64,000 nucleotides of DNA from Sternotherus odoratus (Eukaryota > Chordata > Testudines > Kinosternidae): the NCBI GenBank assembly GCA_032164245.1, contig JAVMKO010000004.1, positions 35,751,626 to 35,815,625 of the forward strand. Reading direction: 5' to 3'. Shown one piece after another: positions 47,116 through 60,185 of the stretch. Both the position numbers and the translations under genes were made by a program. The notes beneath the pieces were generated by a model. That model searched no databases and was not told where the DNA came from. It saw only the letters and a list, made by a program, of their open reading frames with translations. The stretch's first letter is position 1, and every line of letters starts with the position of its first letter.

Positions 47116-50100
47116 TAAGAAGATTGCTTACTTGCAATTTTTTAATACAAATATATTGGGTTTGCAAATTTTGAAAGGGATTTAACTACATGAAATGTTG
47201 AAGAGATAATGAAAAGCTGTTCTGGAGGTAGAGGAAGATAAAAGTCAGGTTTTTTTTCAAAAATAGGAAACTTTTAATGACCCATAACCCAAAATTTCCT
47301 CCAGATTTTGCATACACATTCTCCTTTGTGTTCAGGGTAAAATTGAGAGGTTTTAAGTCAAGTTCATATTCCAAGCTGAGTTACATGGATACAAAAATAC
47401 AGCTTTATAATTGATGCTGTTTGCAGACTTAATTGTGAAGAGATTACAACATCTCCATAATTATTAAAAATACACCAACATGGAGCAGTGGACCCTGTCT
47501 GCCTTTTAATGCATTTAGGAAGATTGGCTGCTCCACTGGGATAAAAACCTTGTTTACTCCATGAAAAAGTTAACGCTTTCTAAAAACACACACAACTTCC
47601 AGTCTGGGACCCATTCACTGAATATTTGACTGCAGGAATGAAATCAGCTTAGTTGCAAAGCAACAGATTTCAGTTAAGCAAAAATTCCATTTCTGTTGAA
47701 TTGCTCTCCGTGTTTCAGGATAATGATGTGTTTAATTTACGGGGGCCCACAAAAAATTGTAATCTGCTTGCAGTTTGAAATTTAGTTAGTCATTTGGTCT
47801 CATTCATTTTATTTTACTTAATCTTTTTGTGTTCTTTTTGTAAAGCAGGTGCCTGTACCTTTTTTTTACAAGTCTATTGTCAATTTTTTAGCACTTAATT
47901 GTGATATTTTAGTACTTACAAAGACTTCAGGCTTCTGGGTTTTGAAAGGAATAACAGCTTCATTATTTCCCAAAGTGTAAGATATGCCACACATGACAAG
48001 ACCCAGAACCTGTTCATATTTTGAAATGAACAATTTGTAGATCACAAACTAAACAACATATTTCTGTTTTTGTATTTTATTGTTATCTCTATGCTGTACA
48101 GCATCATATAACTGAGCTGTTTTGCTAAGCTTTCTTTTATAGTATTCAGGAGTTGCCTTGCCTAGTATTTGTCAATTTCCTCAGACTGTTTCCTTCTATC
48201 AGTCCAGATTCACTAAAGATTTTGGTAATCATTTCTCCTTCCAGCATCTATGATATTTAAAGCTGAACATATGTTAGAGAAGATGCTGTCATGTACTTGA
48301 GGATTACAGTAGGTCAAAAGAGATTATTCTGCCCATATGTTCCAGAATTAAACCAGATGAATATAACAGGTGTTGTTTCACAATAACCATATGCTAATTA
48401 AAAAATGATATACCTACAGTTATCTCTCCTTTTGTCTAGCTTTAAATGTACATAAGTGCAGAAATAATGTGTAATGGTGAAAGGGAGAAAATATTTAGTT
48501 CCATACATTTGGTGTGACTGCATTACTCACGAGTATTAGAGCAAAATATTAGAGCAAAGTGGAGTCGCAACTGAGTTATGATTAAGTCATTCCAAAAAAC
48601 ACACACAGAGAAAGTCATTTTTTTCTCTGTGTTTGTTATTCTGGCTGTGTGGAGTGGAAATTCTGTGAGATGAAACTATACCTGCGTGTACTGTGCCTAC
48701 TACAACCTGCAATTAGTTTTCTTACAATTCTGTAAGGTGCAAGGAGTTAATGTTTGTTCCCCCTTCCTCTTATGGAAGAACATGGGTGATTACACTGTCC
48801 AAAGCTGAAGATTTTCTGATATCCGTGCATATCATTGGAGACCAGCCAGAAGAAAATGTTTGCAGGTGGACTAGAAGAAGGCCCCTGGTAGATCTCCTCC
48901 AAAAGTGCATAGTATAAGTAGCAGGAAGAGCACCTTGCTTCTGAGCAGCTACCAACCCTCTAGATTCCCTGTAGCTTCCTGGTAATATAGCTTCTTCACA
49001 GCTCCCATGCTTATGCCAGCCCTGGAACTTCTTTTAAAAAGGAGGGTTCCACTGCACATAGAGGGTAATTGGCACAAGCTACAGCAACCTTGGTCCGTAA
49101 TGTGCACCAGTTTTCCCCAGAGATTTGGAAGAAATGGAATCTGGAGGAGACCTACCTGCTGTCTTCCCTATCACACGCTCCCTGACATGCCCCTATCCAC
49201 CTGTTTTCTTATATGCTTTGGTTTCTTTTGTTGTAAATACATTAATGTAAAATGTCTATCTTTATGAACTCGATACTTTTTATTACTGAGGTTACCAAAA
49301 AATTCTACAACAATTCCAGATTTAAGTGTGCCTACTATGTTTCCTGTTTATTTCACATGAAGGTCTGCAGCCATTTGTCTGAATTTATTTAAAGTGGATA
49401 TAAGTTTGATTCATAGTGACTGACCACTAGAACGTAAATGCTTAAATTGGCTTTCATATAGACCCTGATAATGTAAACCAGGCAAAGAAATTTCAAAAGT
49501 CATAGCATATTAAATGCTAATCTGTTCCTCCAGATATTAAAGGTTTGCTTAAACTGTCATTCTAATAATCTACATTTCTTCAGTCAGCGTTAACATTAGA
49601 AGCCTGTATTTTATTAATGCCTGACTTTTTTCCCCCTCTTGAGTAAACCCTTTCAACCTGGATATTCTGGGCTATTGCAGGATCTATGTGGTTTTTTGAT
49701 TTGATGATAAAACACTAAAGAAACATTCTAAAAAAAGAGGGAACCCTCAAGGAAATACAATTTTTAAAAGATTGAAAATAAACCAAAATATTACTAAAAT
49801 TACTATAAATTACTGATAATAGGCCACATTCGGACATACTCTCACCCTGTGCAATCTTACTGAGGTCTGCACAAAATTTGGTTCATGTGGTCAAGCTGTG
49901 AGTACATGGGCATCTAGGGAGTGGGCAGAAGGAGTCTCTTGTCACTGTTAGTGGTTATTATGTTTGCTTAGTTATCACGAGGCCAACTGATTTAAATGGA
50001 ATCATAAACCTCTTAAAATGAACTAATGAATCTTGTCCAAACTCCTGTACGACATAATTTTAAGCTCTAGAATCTCAGGACCTTCCAGGGTTCAGAATGA

Positions 50101-50849
50101 GGGCTAAGTGGGAAGCAAGAAGTCTTCTTGTTCCAATGGGACAAAGCTCTATTTGTTAGCACTGTTGGTTTATGGGATGTTGTTTAGATAGATTGCTTGG
50201 GGTGTTTTAAAGGGCAATTGTTTGTAGTTGTCCGGGGTTAGAATGTTAGGATATGGACTGGACCTTGATTCTTGGGCAGAAGGCAGCAGAGGGGAATCAA
50301 AAATGCATGATAAATTAAATAAAAACTTTACACAATCTTTAGGAGAAACTGATACTGTAGGGTGATCACTCCTGTTGGCTTCAAAAATCTTTGAGGGCAT
50401 TCAGCATCTGTCTGAAGGAACTTGGTACCTCCACAGGTTTGTTCATTACAAAACACAATATTTTCAGTTCACTTTTAAGATGAAAACTTCTAGCAGATTT
50501 GTTTGTGTAAGAAAGCAATATTTGGGCCTGATTCACTACTGTGTTACATCAATTTTAATTTTTAGTATCTGATTTAGTGCTTTTCTGAATACAGATGGTC
50601 TTAAGCACATGTTCAAGTACTTTTCTTATTCAGGGCCAAGATTTGGAGCCACTTTTGTACATAGAAATCAATGTATTTGTGCATTAAAAAGGCATGGAAC
50701 CACTCCCTTCACACCACCTCCTCCTCCTCATCTTCTCATCCAAAAACACCTTTACAGACAGGGGAAGCAGTATAGCATCACCATCCATGCCCGTACATGG
50801 TTTGTTCCTTCATTTAGCCCAGCCAGGTCATGCCCCTGCATCTGATAGC
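47116..50849. other. FAT4 intron segment
   Basis: No gene recognised in 3.7 kb. Frames at 48770-48955, 49007-49267 and 50170-50400 have no supporting splice or family evidence. No classified repeat. Confidence 0.4.
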
Positions 50850-53470
50850 CTGCCATCTAATTGATGGTTGACCTTTAGGTCCACTGTCATTGGTTTCATT
50901 TGCATTATTGTCTTTGGGATCCTATCATCTGTTTGTCTTTTACAATGTCCCCACCATCATAATCTTTTTGATTGCAGCCAATACCATACTCTGATTTCTC
51001 AGAAGAGCCTACTCTCCTAACTTCTTCATTTGTCTTAAAATTATTCTATTTTACATATGCCATCTTCCAAAGATCTCTCATTTCTACTACTTTCATCTTT
51101 TGATGTCTATTTCATTTAATGTAGCTGTTTCCAAAGAGTAATACTGTTAGTACACTGTTTTGATAATATTATGTTTGGTTCCAGATGAAAAAGTATCAGT
51201 CCATAATTTCACACAGCTCTTGTAGCTAAAGTACATCTCCTTTTAACCTTATGCTTGATGGAACTTTCGGCACTGATCAAGCTTCCTAAGTACATATAAG
51301 ATTTTACTTGTTCGGTGACTCCGCTGCTTCATTTCAATACTTTATCTCTTGTCCCTTTTCCAAGATACAATAAATGACAAGAAGACCAAGTGGTTATAAG
51401 TTCAAGTCGACTACACCCATTTTCCAAGAATAGCAAAAAGTATCATTAATTCAAACGTGTGTGCCAGTTGTACAATGTCATCTGCAGAAACTTAAGAGTT
51501 TAACTCTTTACTCAATGTCACACGTTCCTACTCTCTCACTCTTAATGTGAAGTTTAAGAACATGATGAACACTGCAATTCCATGCCCCCTTGTCTTAAAC
51601 CAAACTTTGATTTGAATTAGTTACTTAATTATCCACAAGTTCTTCGAGTACTACAGGAGTCTTTGTACATGACTTTTATAATTGCAGTTATCGTATCTGG
51701 AACTCCATGTGATTTTACTACTTTCTGTAATGCTTCCCTCAATCAAATGACTTAGTGAAGTTGACGAAAACGGCAAACATCTTTAATCCCCATTCTGACT
51801 CCCCCCCCATCAGGTGTCAGAGTGTGAATATCAGATCAACTGAACTTGTGCCCACACTGTTCCTTCTCTACTACTTCCTCCAAAACGCATTTATCTGTTG
51901 CCAGCTATTTTCATCATGATTTCTCCTGGTACTGATAATGATCTTGCAACCCTGGAATATTGTCTGTTCCTGCAGCTTCACCATTTCTTCTTTTTCTATT
52001 TCTTTTTCTGATGGTGGTTCAATGCTCAGATACATTTTGTCTTCCAAGCTGCCCTGTTCATCTAACACGTCTAGAGTGCTAGCTTCTGGCTGAACTTCAG
52101 GGTTCTTCGTTTTGTCAAAATGATCCTTCTATATTTTCAGCACCTCTTTGGCATTTGTTGTCAGTTCACCAGTGACCATTTTTACCACTTGCATCATTGG
52201 CCTGATTGTGCTTCCACACAATTTAACCACATTTTCATATCCTGTTTTCTTGATGTCTTTTCTAGTTATTGAACTTCTTCTTCCCAGACCTTTTGCTTAT
52301 CCAATTTTTGTGATTCCTTCACCGCATTGTGCAAATGTTTTTACTGCTTCTGCTTTCCCAGCAGTCTTGGCTTGTTTATACTTTTCCTGCAGTGTTCTTG
52401 TTTTGGGGTTTTTCCAGGTTATCATTGTTTGCTTAGGCCTTCCAATAACTTCCTCGACTGTATTTTGTATCACTGTCTTGAATATTTTCCATCCAGTCTG
52501 TGGTGAGATTTCTTTGTCATTGCAAATCAGTAGTTTGGAATGTTCTCCAAGATCAACTTACATATTTTCCTCACAGAACTGTGCTTTAACTTGTTAATAT
52601 CAAATTTAGCTCCAGTTGCAGTCATCTTTTTCTTGGACTTTAACTTCATTTGAATCTTTCCCATTAGTAGACGTGATCACTGCCACACTCGGTACACTTA
52701 TGGATTCTTAACATCAACAGTGCCTAGGGCCTTTTACTGAAAATAATGTGGTCAATCTGTGTTTTACTTTAACTGACTGGTGAGTTCCATTTAACCTTGT
52801 GTATATCTTTGTGAATACCCACGTACCACCAGTAATCAGATTATGCATCTCACAGCATGTTTTTAACCTTTCCCCATTATCATTTGCTGCCTCAGTGCTA
52901 TGTGATCGAACACTGATCATTAACTTATCATGTTTTCACCAACCTTTTGCATTCATATCTCTCATTATCAAAATCATATCATGACCAGGGATCTCATCTA
53001 TAGTGACATCTAACTGTTGATAAAGTCCTTTTGTCTCTTCCTCTTCTGCTCCTTTTGTTGGTGCAGAACAGCAGGTCACAGTTATGCATAATTTATTGTA
53101 GGCAGTAGCAAATCTTTATATGAAAATCCTCTCAAATGTCCATTTCCAGCTGCTGACTGAAGTCACTGTTCTCTTGTCCACCACTATAGCAACCTCATCC
53201 CTGTGTTTCGCTTGTCCACCTGAATGTTAGGTGTAAAGGAAAGTATAATTTCCAACTATGAACTCTCCTGTAAATAGCCAGTATGTCTCCTGTATGGCAG
53301 CAAAGGAAACCTATAACTTCCTTTATTCTTCTGCTACTCAGTCTTGACTGGAGTGAATAGAGTTCTAACATTCCAGCTCCCAGTACATGTTATATGTTTA
53401 GCAGTTATCTGAAATCCATGACCATTTCCATTTTCCATAGTCTTGGCATGCCTGGGTCAAAATCCAAATA
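50850..53470 (-). mobile_element. RTE-like LINE, near full-length but heavily decayed
   Basis: Running right to left on the minus strand, the APE-type endonuclease comes first. Near 53000 it shows DEIPGHDMILIMRDMNAK, corresponding to the conserved IPxHDxxLVMGDxNAK. Then comes NDNGERLKTCCEMHNLITGG (52714-52920), corresponding to NGERLxxFCxxNNLVIGGT. A basic linker follows, and near 51870-52068 there are pieces of the region before the reverse transcriptase. Near 51550-51800 comes an RT fragment with EALQKVVKSHGVPD and FGLRQGGMELQC. Many stops and frameshifts separate these. Plus-strand frames inside it, such as 52148-52597, are shadows. Confidence 0.75.
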
Positions 53471-53569
53471 AGTCAGTCTGGTTTGCTGTACTATTGCCTT
53501 TGGGACAATATAAAGAAAAACTTTTAATTTAATCTAGGAGAGTCCAAAGTCAGGGAAATTGCTAGGAAG

Positions 53570-53800
53570 CTGCTACCTCCCAGTTCATCAGAGGGCAGGA
53601 GGCCAGGGCCTAGGGCCTGTGAACCTAAAGAGGCCTGATATAAGAGACTGTAAAGCCAAAGGAGAAAGGCCAGAAAGAACTTGGAGCTGAGACAGCAAGG
53701 GTGAAGAGTGAATACTTTCGTATGGATACTCTTTGTCTTACAATATTAATAAACCTGACCCCCCAAAAAGGAGTCGTGAGTTTTAAACATTACTTGTATG
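53570..53800 (+). mobile_element. LTR-like fragment
   Basis: A TATA box (TGATATAAGA, 53637-53646) is followed about 105 bp later by AATAAA (53748-53753). They sit in a segment with the U3-R-U5 order of a retroelement LTR. It is embedded beside the decayed LINE. No primer site or internal sequence was recognised, so it could be a solo LTR. Family unknown. Confidence 0.45.
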
Positions 53801-54979
53801 ATCTGTGAGTACCTTAAGGATACTGAAGAAGGAGAAACTGAGGCACTGGTTCACTTGATGAAGGCCTGGAAATGGTCACTCTGTAAGAACATTATTTTAA
53901 TAACATTAATAACATTTTAATTTCTATGTTTTACATGGTTAAGTTATTGGTATGAGTGAAAAGGTTATCACTCCTTCCTGTAGGAATATAGTAGTAGTAC
54001 AAAAATAACTTTCTAATCTGAAACAGTACAAATATATATATTTTTTCTTTTTGTGAGACCTATTTGAGACTCTACTCAGATAGAACTCCAACTTTTTCAG
54101 TGATAGTTTTGCCTGAATAAATAGCCCTGAATGATGGCTTGATCCAGAAAAGCAGTTATGTGTTGGCTTGCATGAATCAGGGCCTGATCCTATACGTTGC
54201 TGGGCCTCTGATTAAGTGCCCTCAACATCTGTCTACTTCATAGGGAATTGAAGACTCTCAACACCCTGCAGGGTTAAATCCAATGATAGAAGATAACAAT
54301 GATGATTGTTAATTACAATAGCAACATTTATCAAGTGTCTCCTATTAAATGCTTGTAGTTAGTGTTGTGGGATTTCCCCTCCTTGGATTGTATTGGAGAG
54401 ATTGAAGAGGTGTATGTCAGGCACCTGATGGACCAGAAAGGAGGAAGCTTCAGTGGGTGAGGCAAGAAGTAATTGGGGCCTGGACGCAGGGGCTGGTGCG
54501 GGGAATGGGGATAATGGGAAAATTATGGAGAAAGAAGTGGCAGGATGGATTGTTCACATCATCTTTTACATTTGTCCTTAAATTTCACCTCTGCTCTGAT
54601 GCCTCCAGTGGCTGGGCCGCGGGTGTTAATCATAATCTTGTGCTGTGCTCCTCCCTTACTCTCCCATCTGTCTGCTTTATCTATTTGTTTCTTGTCATAT
54701 ACCGTAAGCTCTTTGAGCCAGAGATAATTTTTCCTTAATGTGTATGTGTAGTGCTTAGCCACAAGAGACGATCACAATACAAATAAATAATGCTGATGAC
54801 AATAATAACAGTAATGACAGCATTGATATGATGTGAGAGTGGAGTAAAAAAAAATTAAAACCAAATCTCCAAAGCAGAGAGAACATCAGGCTTTTCTGCT
54901 AAATTTAGTGTTGCTAGATTCAGGACTGTCTGCAGGAATCTGCTGAGTTTTGTGTGATTTGGGTTTAGCATTTTTTTTT
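53801..54979. other. FAT4 intron segment
   Basis: Contains a relic of a dispersed repeat near 54180-54235 (GGGCCTGATCCTATACG). No exon found. Frames at 54457-54762 are unsupported. Confidence 0.4.
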
Positions 54980-56935
54980 ATTTATCCTCTGATCCCACTG
55001 AGAATTACCAAAAGAAACGACACCATCTGCTCAAGAAACTCCCTGAAAAATCACAGGAACAGATCTATACAGACACATGCCTAGAACCCCGACCACGGAC
55101 ATTCTATTTACTACCCAAGATCCACAAACCTGGAAATCCTGGATGCCCCATCGTCTCATGCATTGGCACCCTAACAGCAGGATTGTCTGGCTATGTGGAC
55201 TCTCTCCTCAGGCCCTACGCTACCATCACTCCCAGCTATCTTTGAGATACCACTGATTTCCTGAGGAAACTACAATCCATCGGTGATCTTCCAGAAAACA
55301 CCATCCTGGCCACTATGGATGTAGAAGCCCTCTACACCAACATTCCACACAAAGATGGACTACGAGCTATCAAGAACAGTATCCCCGACACTGTCATGGC
55401 AAACCTGGTGGCTGAGCTTTGTGACTTTATCCTCACCCACAACTATTTCACATTTAGAGACAATATATACCTTCAAGTCAGCGGAACTGCTATGGGTACC
55501 CGCATGGCCCCACAGTACACCAACATTTTTATGGCAGACTTAGAACAACGCTTCCTTAACTCTCGTCCCCTAATGCCCCTACTCTACTTGCGGTATCTTC
55601 ATCATCTGGACCCATGGAAAATAAGCCCTTGAGGAATTCCACCATGATTTCAACAATTTCCATCCCACCATTACCCTCAGCCTGGACCAGTCCACACAAG
55701 CGGTCCATTTCGTAGACACAACTGTGCTAATAAATGATGGGCACATACACACCACCCTATACCGAAAACCTACTGACTGCTACACTTACCTACATGCCTC
55801 CAGCTTCCATCCAGAACACACCACTCGATCCATTGTCTACAGCCAAGCTCTAAGATACAGCCGCATTTGCTCCAGTCCCTCAGACAAGGACAAACACCTT
55901 CAAGATCTCTACCAAGCATTTTTAAAACTATAATACCCACCTGGGGAAGTGAAAAAACAGATTCACAGAGCAAGAAGAGTACCCAGAAGCCACATACTAC
56001 AGGACAGGCCCAACAAAGACAAAAACAGAACACCATTAGCCATCACCTTCAGCCCCCAACTTAAGCCTCTCCAACGCATCATCTAAGACCTACAACCTAT
56101 CCTGAAAGATGATCCCACACTCTCACAGATCTTGGGAGACAGACCAGTCCTCGCTTACAGACAGCCCCCCCAACCTGAAACAAATACTCACCAGCAACCG
56201 CACACCACACAACAAAAATACTAACCCAGGTACCTATCCTTGTAACAAAAGCCGATGCCAACTCTGTCCTCATGTCCATTCAACTGACACATCCTAGGAC
56301 CTAATCATATCAGAGGCTCATTCACCTGCACATCGACCAATGTGATATATGCCATCATGTGCCAGCAATACCCCTCTGCTATGTACATTGGCCAAACCGG
56401 CCAGTCTCTACGTAAAAGAATAAATGGACACAAATCTGGCATCAGGAATCATAACATTCAAAAACCAGTAGGACAACACTTCAGTCTTCCTGGCCATTCC
56501 ATTAAAGATCTGATGGTGTCAATTTTGAAACAGAAAAACTTCCAAAACAGACTCCAACGAGAAACTGAGGAACTGCAATTAATTTTCAAATTGGATACAA
56601 TTAACCAGGGGCTAAATAGGACTTGCAAATGGTTCTTTCATTACACTAATTGATTGAATTTCCCAAGTTAATTTATCTTCAACACTTGCTATCTAGTGCA
56701 GACACAGAAATCCATTTCAAAAGGTATTTTTTTCTCCTGCTGATAATAGCCCATCCAGATTTAACAGCCTCTTAGAATTGGTATGCTAATGTACAACTTT
56801 TTTCTTCTTCTTTCTGTGTGGATAAATGCATCTTACTTCTGTTCCATTCTATGCATCCAATGAAGTGGGCTATAGTCCACGAAAGCTTATGCTGAAATAA
56901 ACTGGTTAGTCTCTAAGGTGCTACAAGTATTCCTC
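54980..56935 (+). mobile_element. Penelope-like retroelement, 5'-truncated and inactive
   Basis: Penelope elements encode a reverse transcriptase fused to a GIY-YIG endonuclease. Visible here in order are HLLKKLPEKSQEQIYTDTC, RT motif A (MDVEALYTNIPHKDG, 55315), RT motif B (VSGTAMGTRMAPQYTNIF, near 55477), a Cys/His linker (PCNKSRCQLCPHVHS, near 56250) and the endonuclease (MYIGQTGQSLRKRINGHKSG, near 56380). The endonuclease keeps the catalytic Arg and a downstream Glu in RETEELQLIFKLDT. The RT catalytic YxDD motif near 55590 is missing because of a short deletion that also shifts the frame. A CGA-to-TGA change makes a stop near 55245. The tail carries a hammerhead-like motif and ends CTAAGGTGCTACAAGTATTC. 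GCATTTTTT-type sequence on both flanks may be the target duplication. Confidence 0.9.
56855..56897 (+). ncRNA. Degenerate hammerhead ribozyme motif in the Penelope tail
   Basis: The order is CCAATGA (56857-56863), stem II GTGGGC/GTCCAC (56865-56870 and 56875-56880), GAAA (56881-56884), then GC-TTAT-GC and T-G. Compared with the hammerhead core CUGANGA, U4 is C and G5 is A. The cleavage-site base that must be A, C or U is G. G8 is intact. Self-cleavage is predicted to be lost. Confidence 0.65.
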
Positions 56936-59900
56936 GCATTTTTTATTATTATTTAAATAATGTCTTTACATTCAGAGATGCTTACTGTGGCTTGCAATAC
57001 AAATTCCCTCACTCAAGAATAGGATCACCACATTTTAAAGCAATTAGCTTTGCAGCAGCATCAGAGACCCTAACGGTACATTTTTAGCATTGTATAGAAG
57101 GACTGTCATAGCTAAAATTCATGGAAAATGTACTAAATTATTAAATATATTCAGGGAAATGGGGAAAAATCCTGTGGTCCTCTGACAAATTGTAAGAAGA
57201 ACAATCATCAGAAAGAACTGTTATCGATGCAGAATTCAAATCTGGGAACTAGGCCTGACCATGGAAACTACGTTTGTCACCACAAATATGCCATTTATGT
57301 GTAATGTAACTGACATAGTCACCAAATTTAAAAAGGACCAAAATCTTTGGTCTTTAGTCAAGTAGAACTTCCAGTGAAAGTGCTAAGAGTTCTGCTTGGT
57401 TGAGGACTGCAGAATTTGGCCTCATGTCACTGTTTTTCCTTAGAAAGTGTCTTCATGGATAAGTTCTTCTTATTTCTCAGTAACTGCACAAAAGTGGATG
57501 TGAGCTAGTCAGTCAGTTACAAGGGAATGAAAGTTATCAGAACTCAATATGAAAGTTGCAGCTGTAACTTATTCTTGCCAAAAAGCATCTTACCTAGGAA
57601 CCATTGCTGCATCCCTGACTAATGCAACTACTCTTATTAACTTCAACTGGATTACTTGCATGAATAAAGAATACACACGTAAAAAATCTGTGGAATTGGG
57701 CCCTTTAATCCACTAAAGGATGGAATCCAAGGTCAAGACTCAGAATCCATCTTCAGTTCCCTTCTATTTCACCATTAGCTAAAGATTGCTGAAATACTGA
57801 AGATTGACAGGGTGGATTACAGAAAAAAATTAGAGTCCTAGATGACTGAAAATATTATGGGATATAGGCAATGGCTTAACTCCCAGTGACTTCAGTAGGG
57901 TCAGGATTTCACCCACAGAACTGTATTTGGCTTTACCAATTAAAATTCTACCCACATCAAAAGTGTCCAGAACTTTGCTAGACAGTGCTCCGTGTGGAAT
58001 ACGTTGGTGGTCTCAATCCAATTTTTAATGGACAGATATCACCATTACAAAAGTATTATTAAATTTGGCACCAATTTTCATCCTTTTCGACCATTTCACT
58101 TAAGAGGCCAAGGATTTAATAGCTGTGTAAGTAACAATACCATCTCTCTCTCTTAGTTATTCCCATCAGGTTAGTGTTGAGATACATTGAAGGAGCATTG
58201 TGGGAAAGCTTGTGTTTCCATTAGTTCTGTTGTATTTCTTCTTTCTGTGAATAAACCAAGGGCTTAAATTTCAGTTCTATCTATCCATCACCTTTAGCAA
58301 GCATTACATTTACTTTTAAAAGGATAAACTTCAAGCCTTTACTGTGAACTGACTTTCTTTTCCTGGTTGAGTTACACTATTAATGCTATTTGAATGTGAT
58401 TTATCCTAGATTAATTTTTCTAGTATGTCTAAAATACCTAATCATCTGTGAAATGTAACAACTTTCAACTTTGCATTTCATTAACTGTCAGGTGAGTGAG
58501 TCAATTAAATGTATTTGGAATGCTTGTACCCGACACATGCAATAACTGAGGACTCTGTTTCATTTAATGTAGTAATAATAAACATTCCGTGAGCAATATT
58601 TCAGCAGTCAAGAACACTTTTTGTAGCCTTTTCTATCGGCAAGTGTTTGGCTAAATGACATAACTGAAAACAGGGTACAGAATGAATCAGACTGACAGCT
58701 TCATGTAAATTCTTGGCTGAAAGTACATTACTGGCAAAAAAGAATTACTCAATCCATAGCATAAAAAGAACTGCATTGTGTAAATTAGTGGTATCAAACA
58801 TACATTCTTTGAGCTGGCAGCATCCAGCTCAGTGTTGTGATCCAGCCTGTCTGAGCAACAGACTTTAAAGTAAAACTTATGGAATTATTTGGTGCGTTTC
58901 TCTTTCCAGTTCTTTCACTCCCTTCTTTTGTGCTTTATGCACAGTTCCTTCATGTACTTTGGTTTTTGGCAGCTGTCCAGCTGGAGAGTTCATCACAGAT
59001 TCTTCCTTCGAGGCAGGAGGGTACTGTAATAAGAGTTAAAACAGTGAGAAGTAAGTATTCTTGTTTCATAGACAAAACGGGGAAAGGCAGACTCAGAAAA
59101 TGACTAAAGTGATTAGATTGGTTGGCAGAATAAATGTATTTGGTTCTTGCCCCAGAGTGAGTATAATAATCCTGGTAAAACTAATGATTTAGGCCCCTTG
59201 TTAACTTTTTCCGTGTCTTAGCTTGCATTTGACAGAGGAAGGGATTCTCAGAGTAGATACTTGCAGAGTAAACATGAGCTCTCCACTCTCTATTTCTCAT
59301 TCGTTCAAATCCAGACAAGATTAGTACTTAAAAACAAGACAGAATGTAGGTTAAATGAGTTCAGTCCAGTTTCTTATAAACCAGTAGCCACATCACACTA
59401 AACACTATCTGATTTAGCACTAATTGGCATCATTGTTGGTAGTTCCTTCAAAGAAATCAGGTTTGAATGAGTCTGGAAATCGAACTACCCTCCAGCCCTC
59501 AGAGAAGATCACTCCAGGTCAGGAGTGTGACATACTGTGGGAGTGAAATGAAGGAAACTAACATTCCACTGCCTCTGCTTTATTTGTTCTGTGGATAAAT
59601 AAATTGAGGGCTTGAGTCTCCAAGGCTGTCAACGTGCCATCTATGACAGACTTCCATTAGAGAAAAAGAAAAGCCAACCACATGTCCAAATTGGGCCTGA
59701 TTGTTACAGACCAGACTTTCTATGTTGTTTCCAGTTTATCTTTATGCACGGAACTTACACTACAAAATATTTATTGAGTAAGATGAGACTGAAAACTTTT
59801 GTGTGTGTGTGTGTGACCTGTACTTTGTACTCGGATGGCCTACTTTAAAAAACAAACTAGCCCTGTTCTTTACACTGATTTGGCTTTGCAGCTCTGGGAG

Positions 59901-60004
59901 TTGTGGTATGCTTAAGTGTTAGATTATAAATGAAGAGTGGCATATCCAGTATCAGTATTGTTGTATTTGTAACCTCTAGCATTTTAAATCCCATTTCCCC
60001 CCAG
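56936..60004. other. FAT4 intron, end of the 23-kb intron
   Basis: Contains half of a dispersed palindrome at 57874-57914 and a TG run at 59800-59815. It ends in the C-rich acceptor CATTTCCCCCCAG. No exon between 56936 and 60004 could be supported. Confidence 0.5.
57874..57914. repeat. Half copy of the dispersed palindrome family
   Basis: CTCCCAGTGACTTCAGTAGG followed by GTCAGGATTTCACCC matches the right arm of the copies at 18014, 33224 and 37161. The left arm is weak or missing. Confidence 0.5.
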
Positions 60005-60185
60005 GATCTCCCGCCCTTACTGGCACTGGAACTATTGCTGTCACAGTGGATGATGTCAATGACAATATTCCTACATTTGCCTTTAAGATGTATTCCACCA
60101 CAGTTGCAGAGGATGCACCTACAGGGACGGATATTTTGCTAGTAAACTCTTCAGATGCCGACACCTCAATTAATGCAGTTATCAG
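60005..60185 (+). CDS. FAT4: FAT4 exon (end of one repeat, start of the next)
   Basis: A 181-nt exon with acceptor TTTCCCCCCAG and donor ATCAG|GTCTGG. It is entered with two bases of the split Gly codon and left with two bases. It encodes SPALTGTGTIAVTVDDVNDN, then IPTFAFKMYSTTVAEDAPTG and ILLVNSSDADTSINAVI. The DDVNDN linker closes the repeat begun in the exon at 36827. The split Ser codon joins the exon at 62886. Exon length and content fit vertebrate FAT4 by recollection. Confidence 0.95.

Noticed and set aside
52148..52597. A 149-codon hydrophobic plus-strand open frame
   Set aside because: It is the shadow of the decayed RTE-like LINE on the opposite strand; the hydrophobicity comes from reading lysine-rich sequence in reverse.
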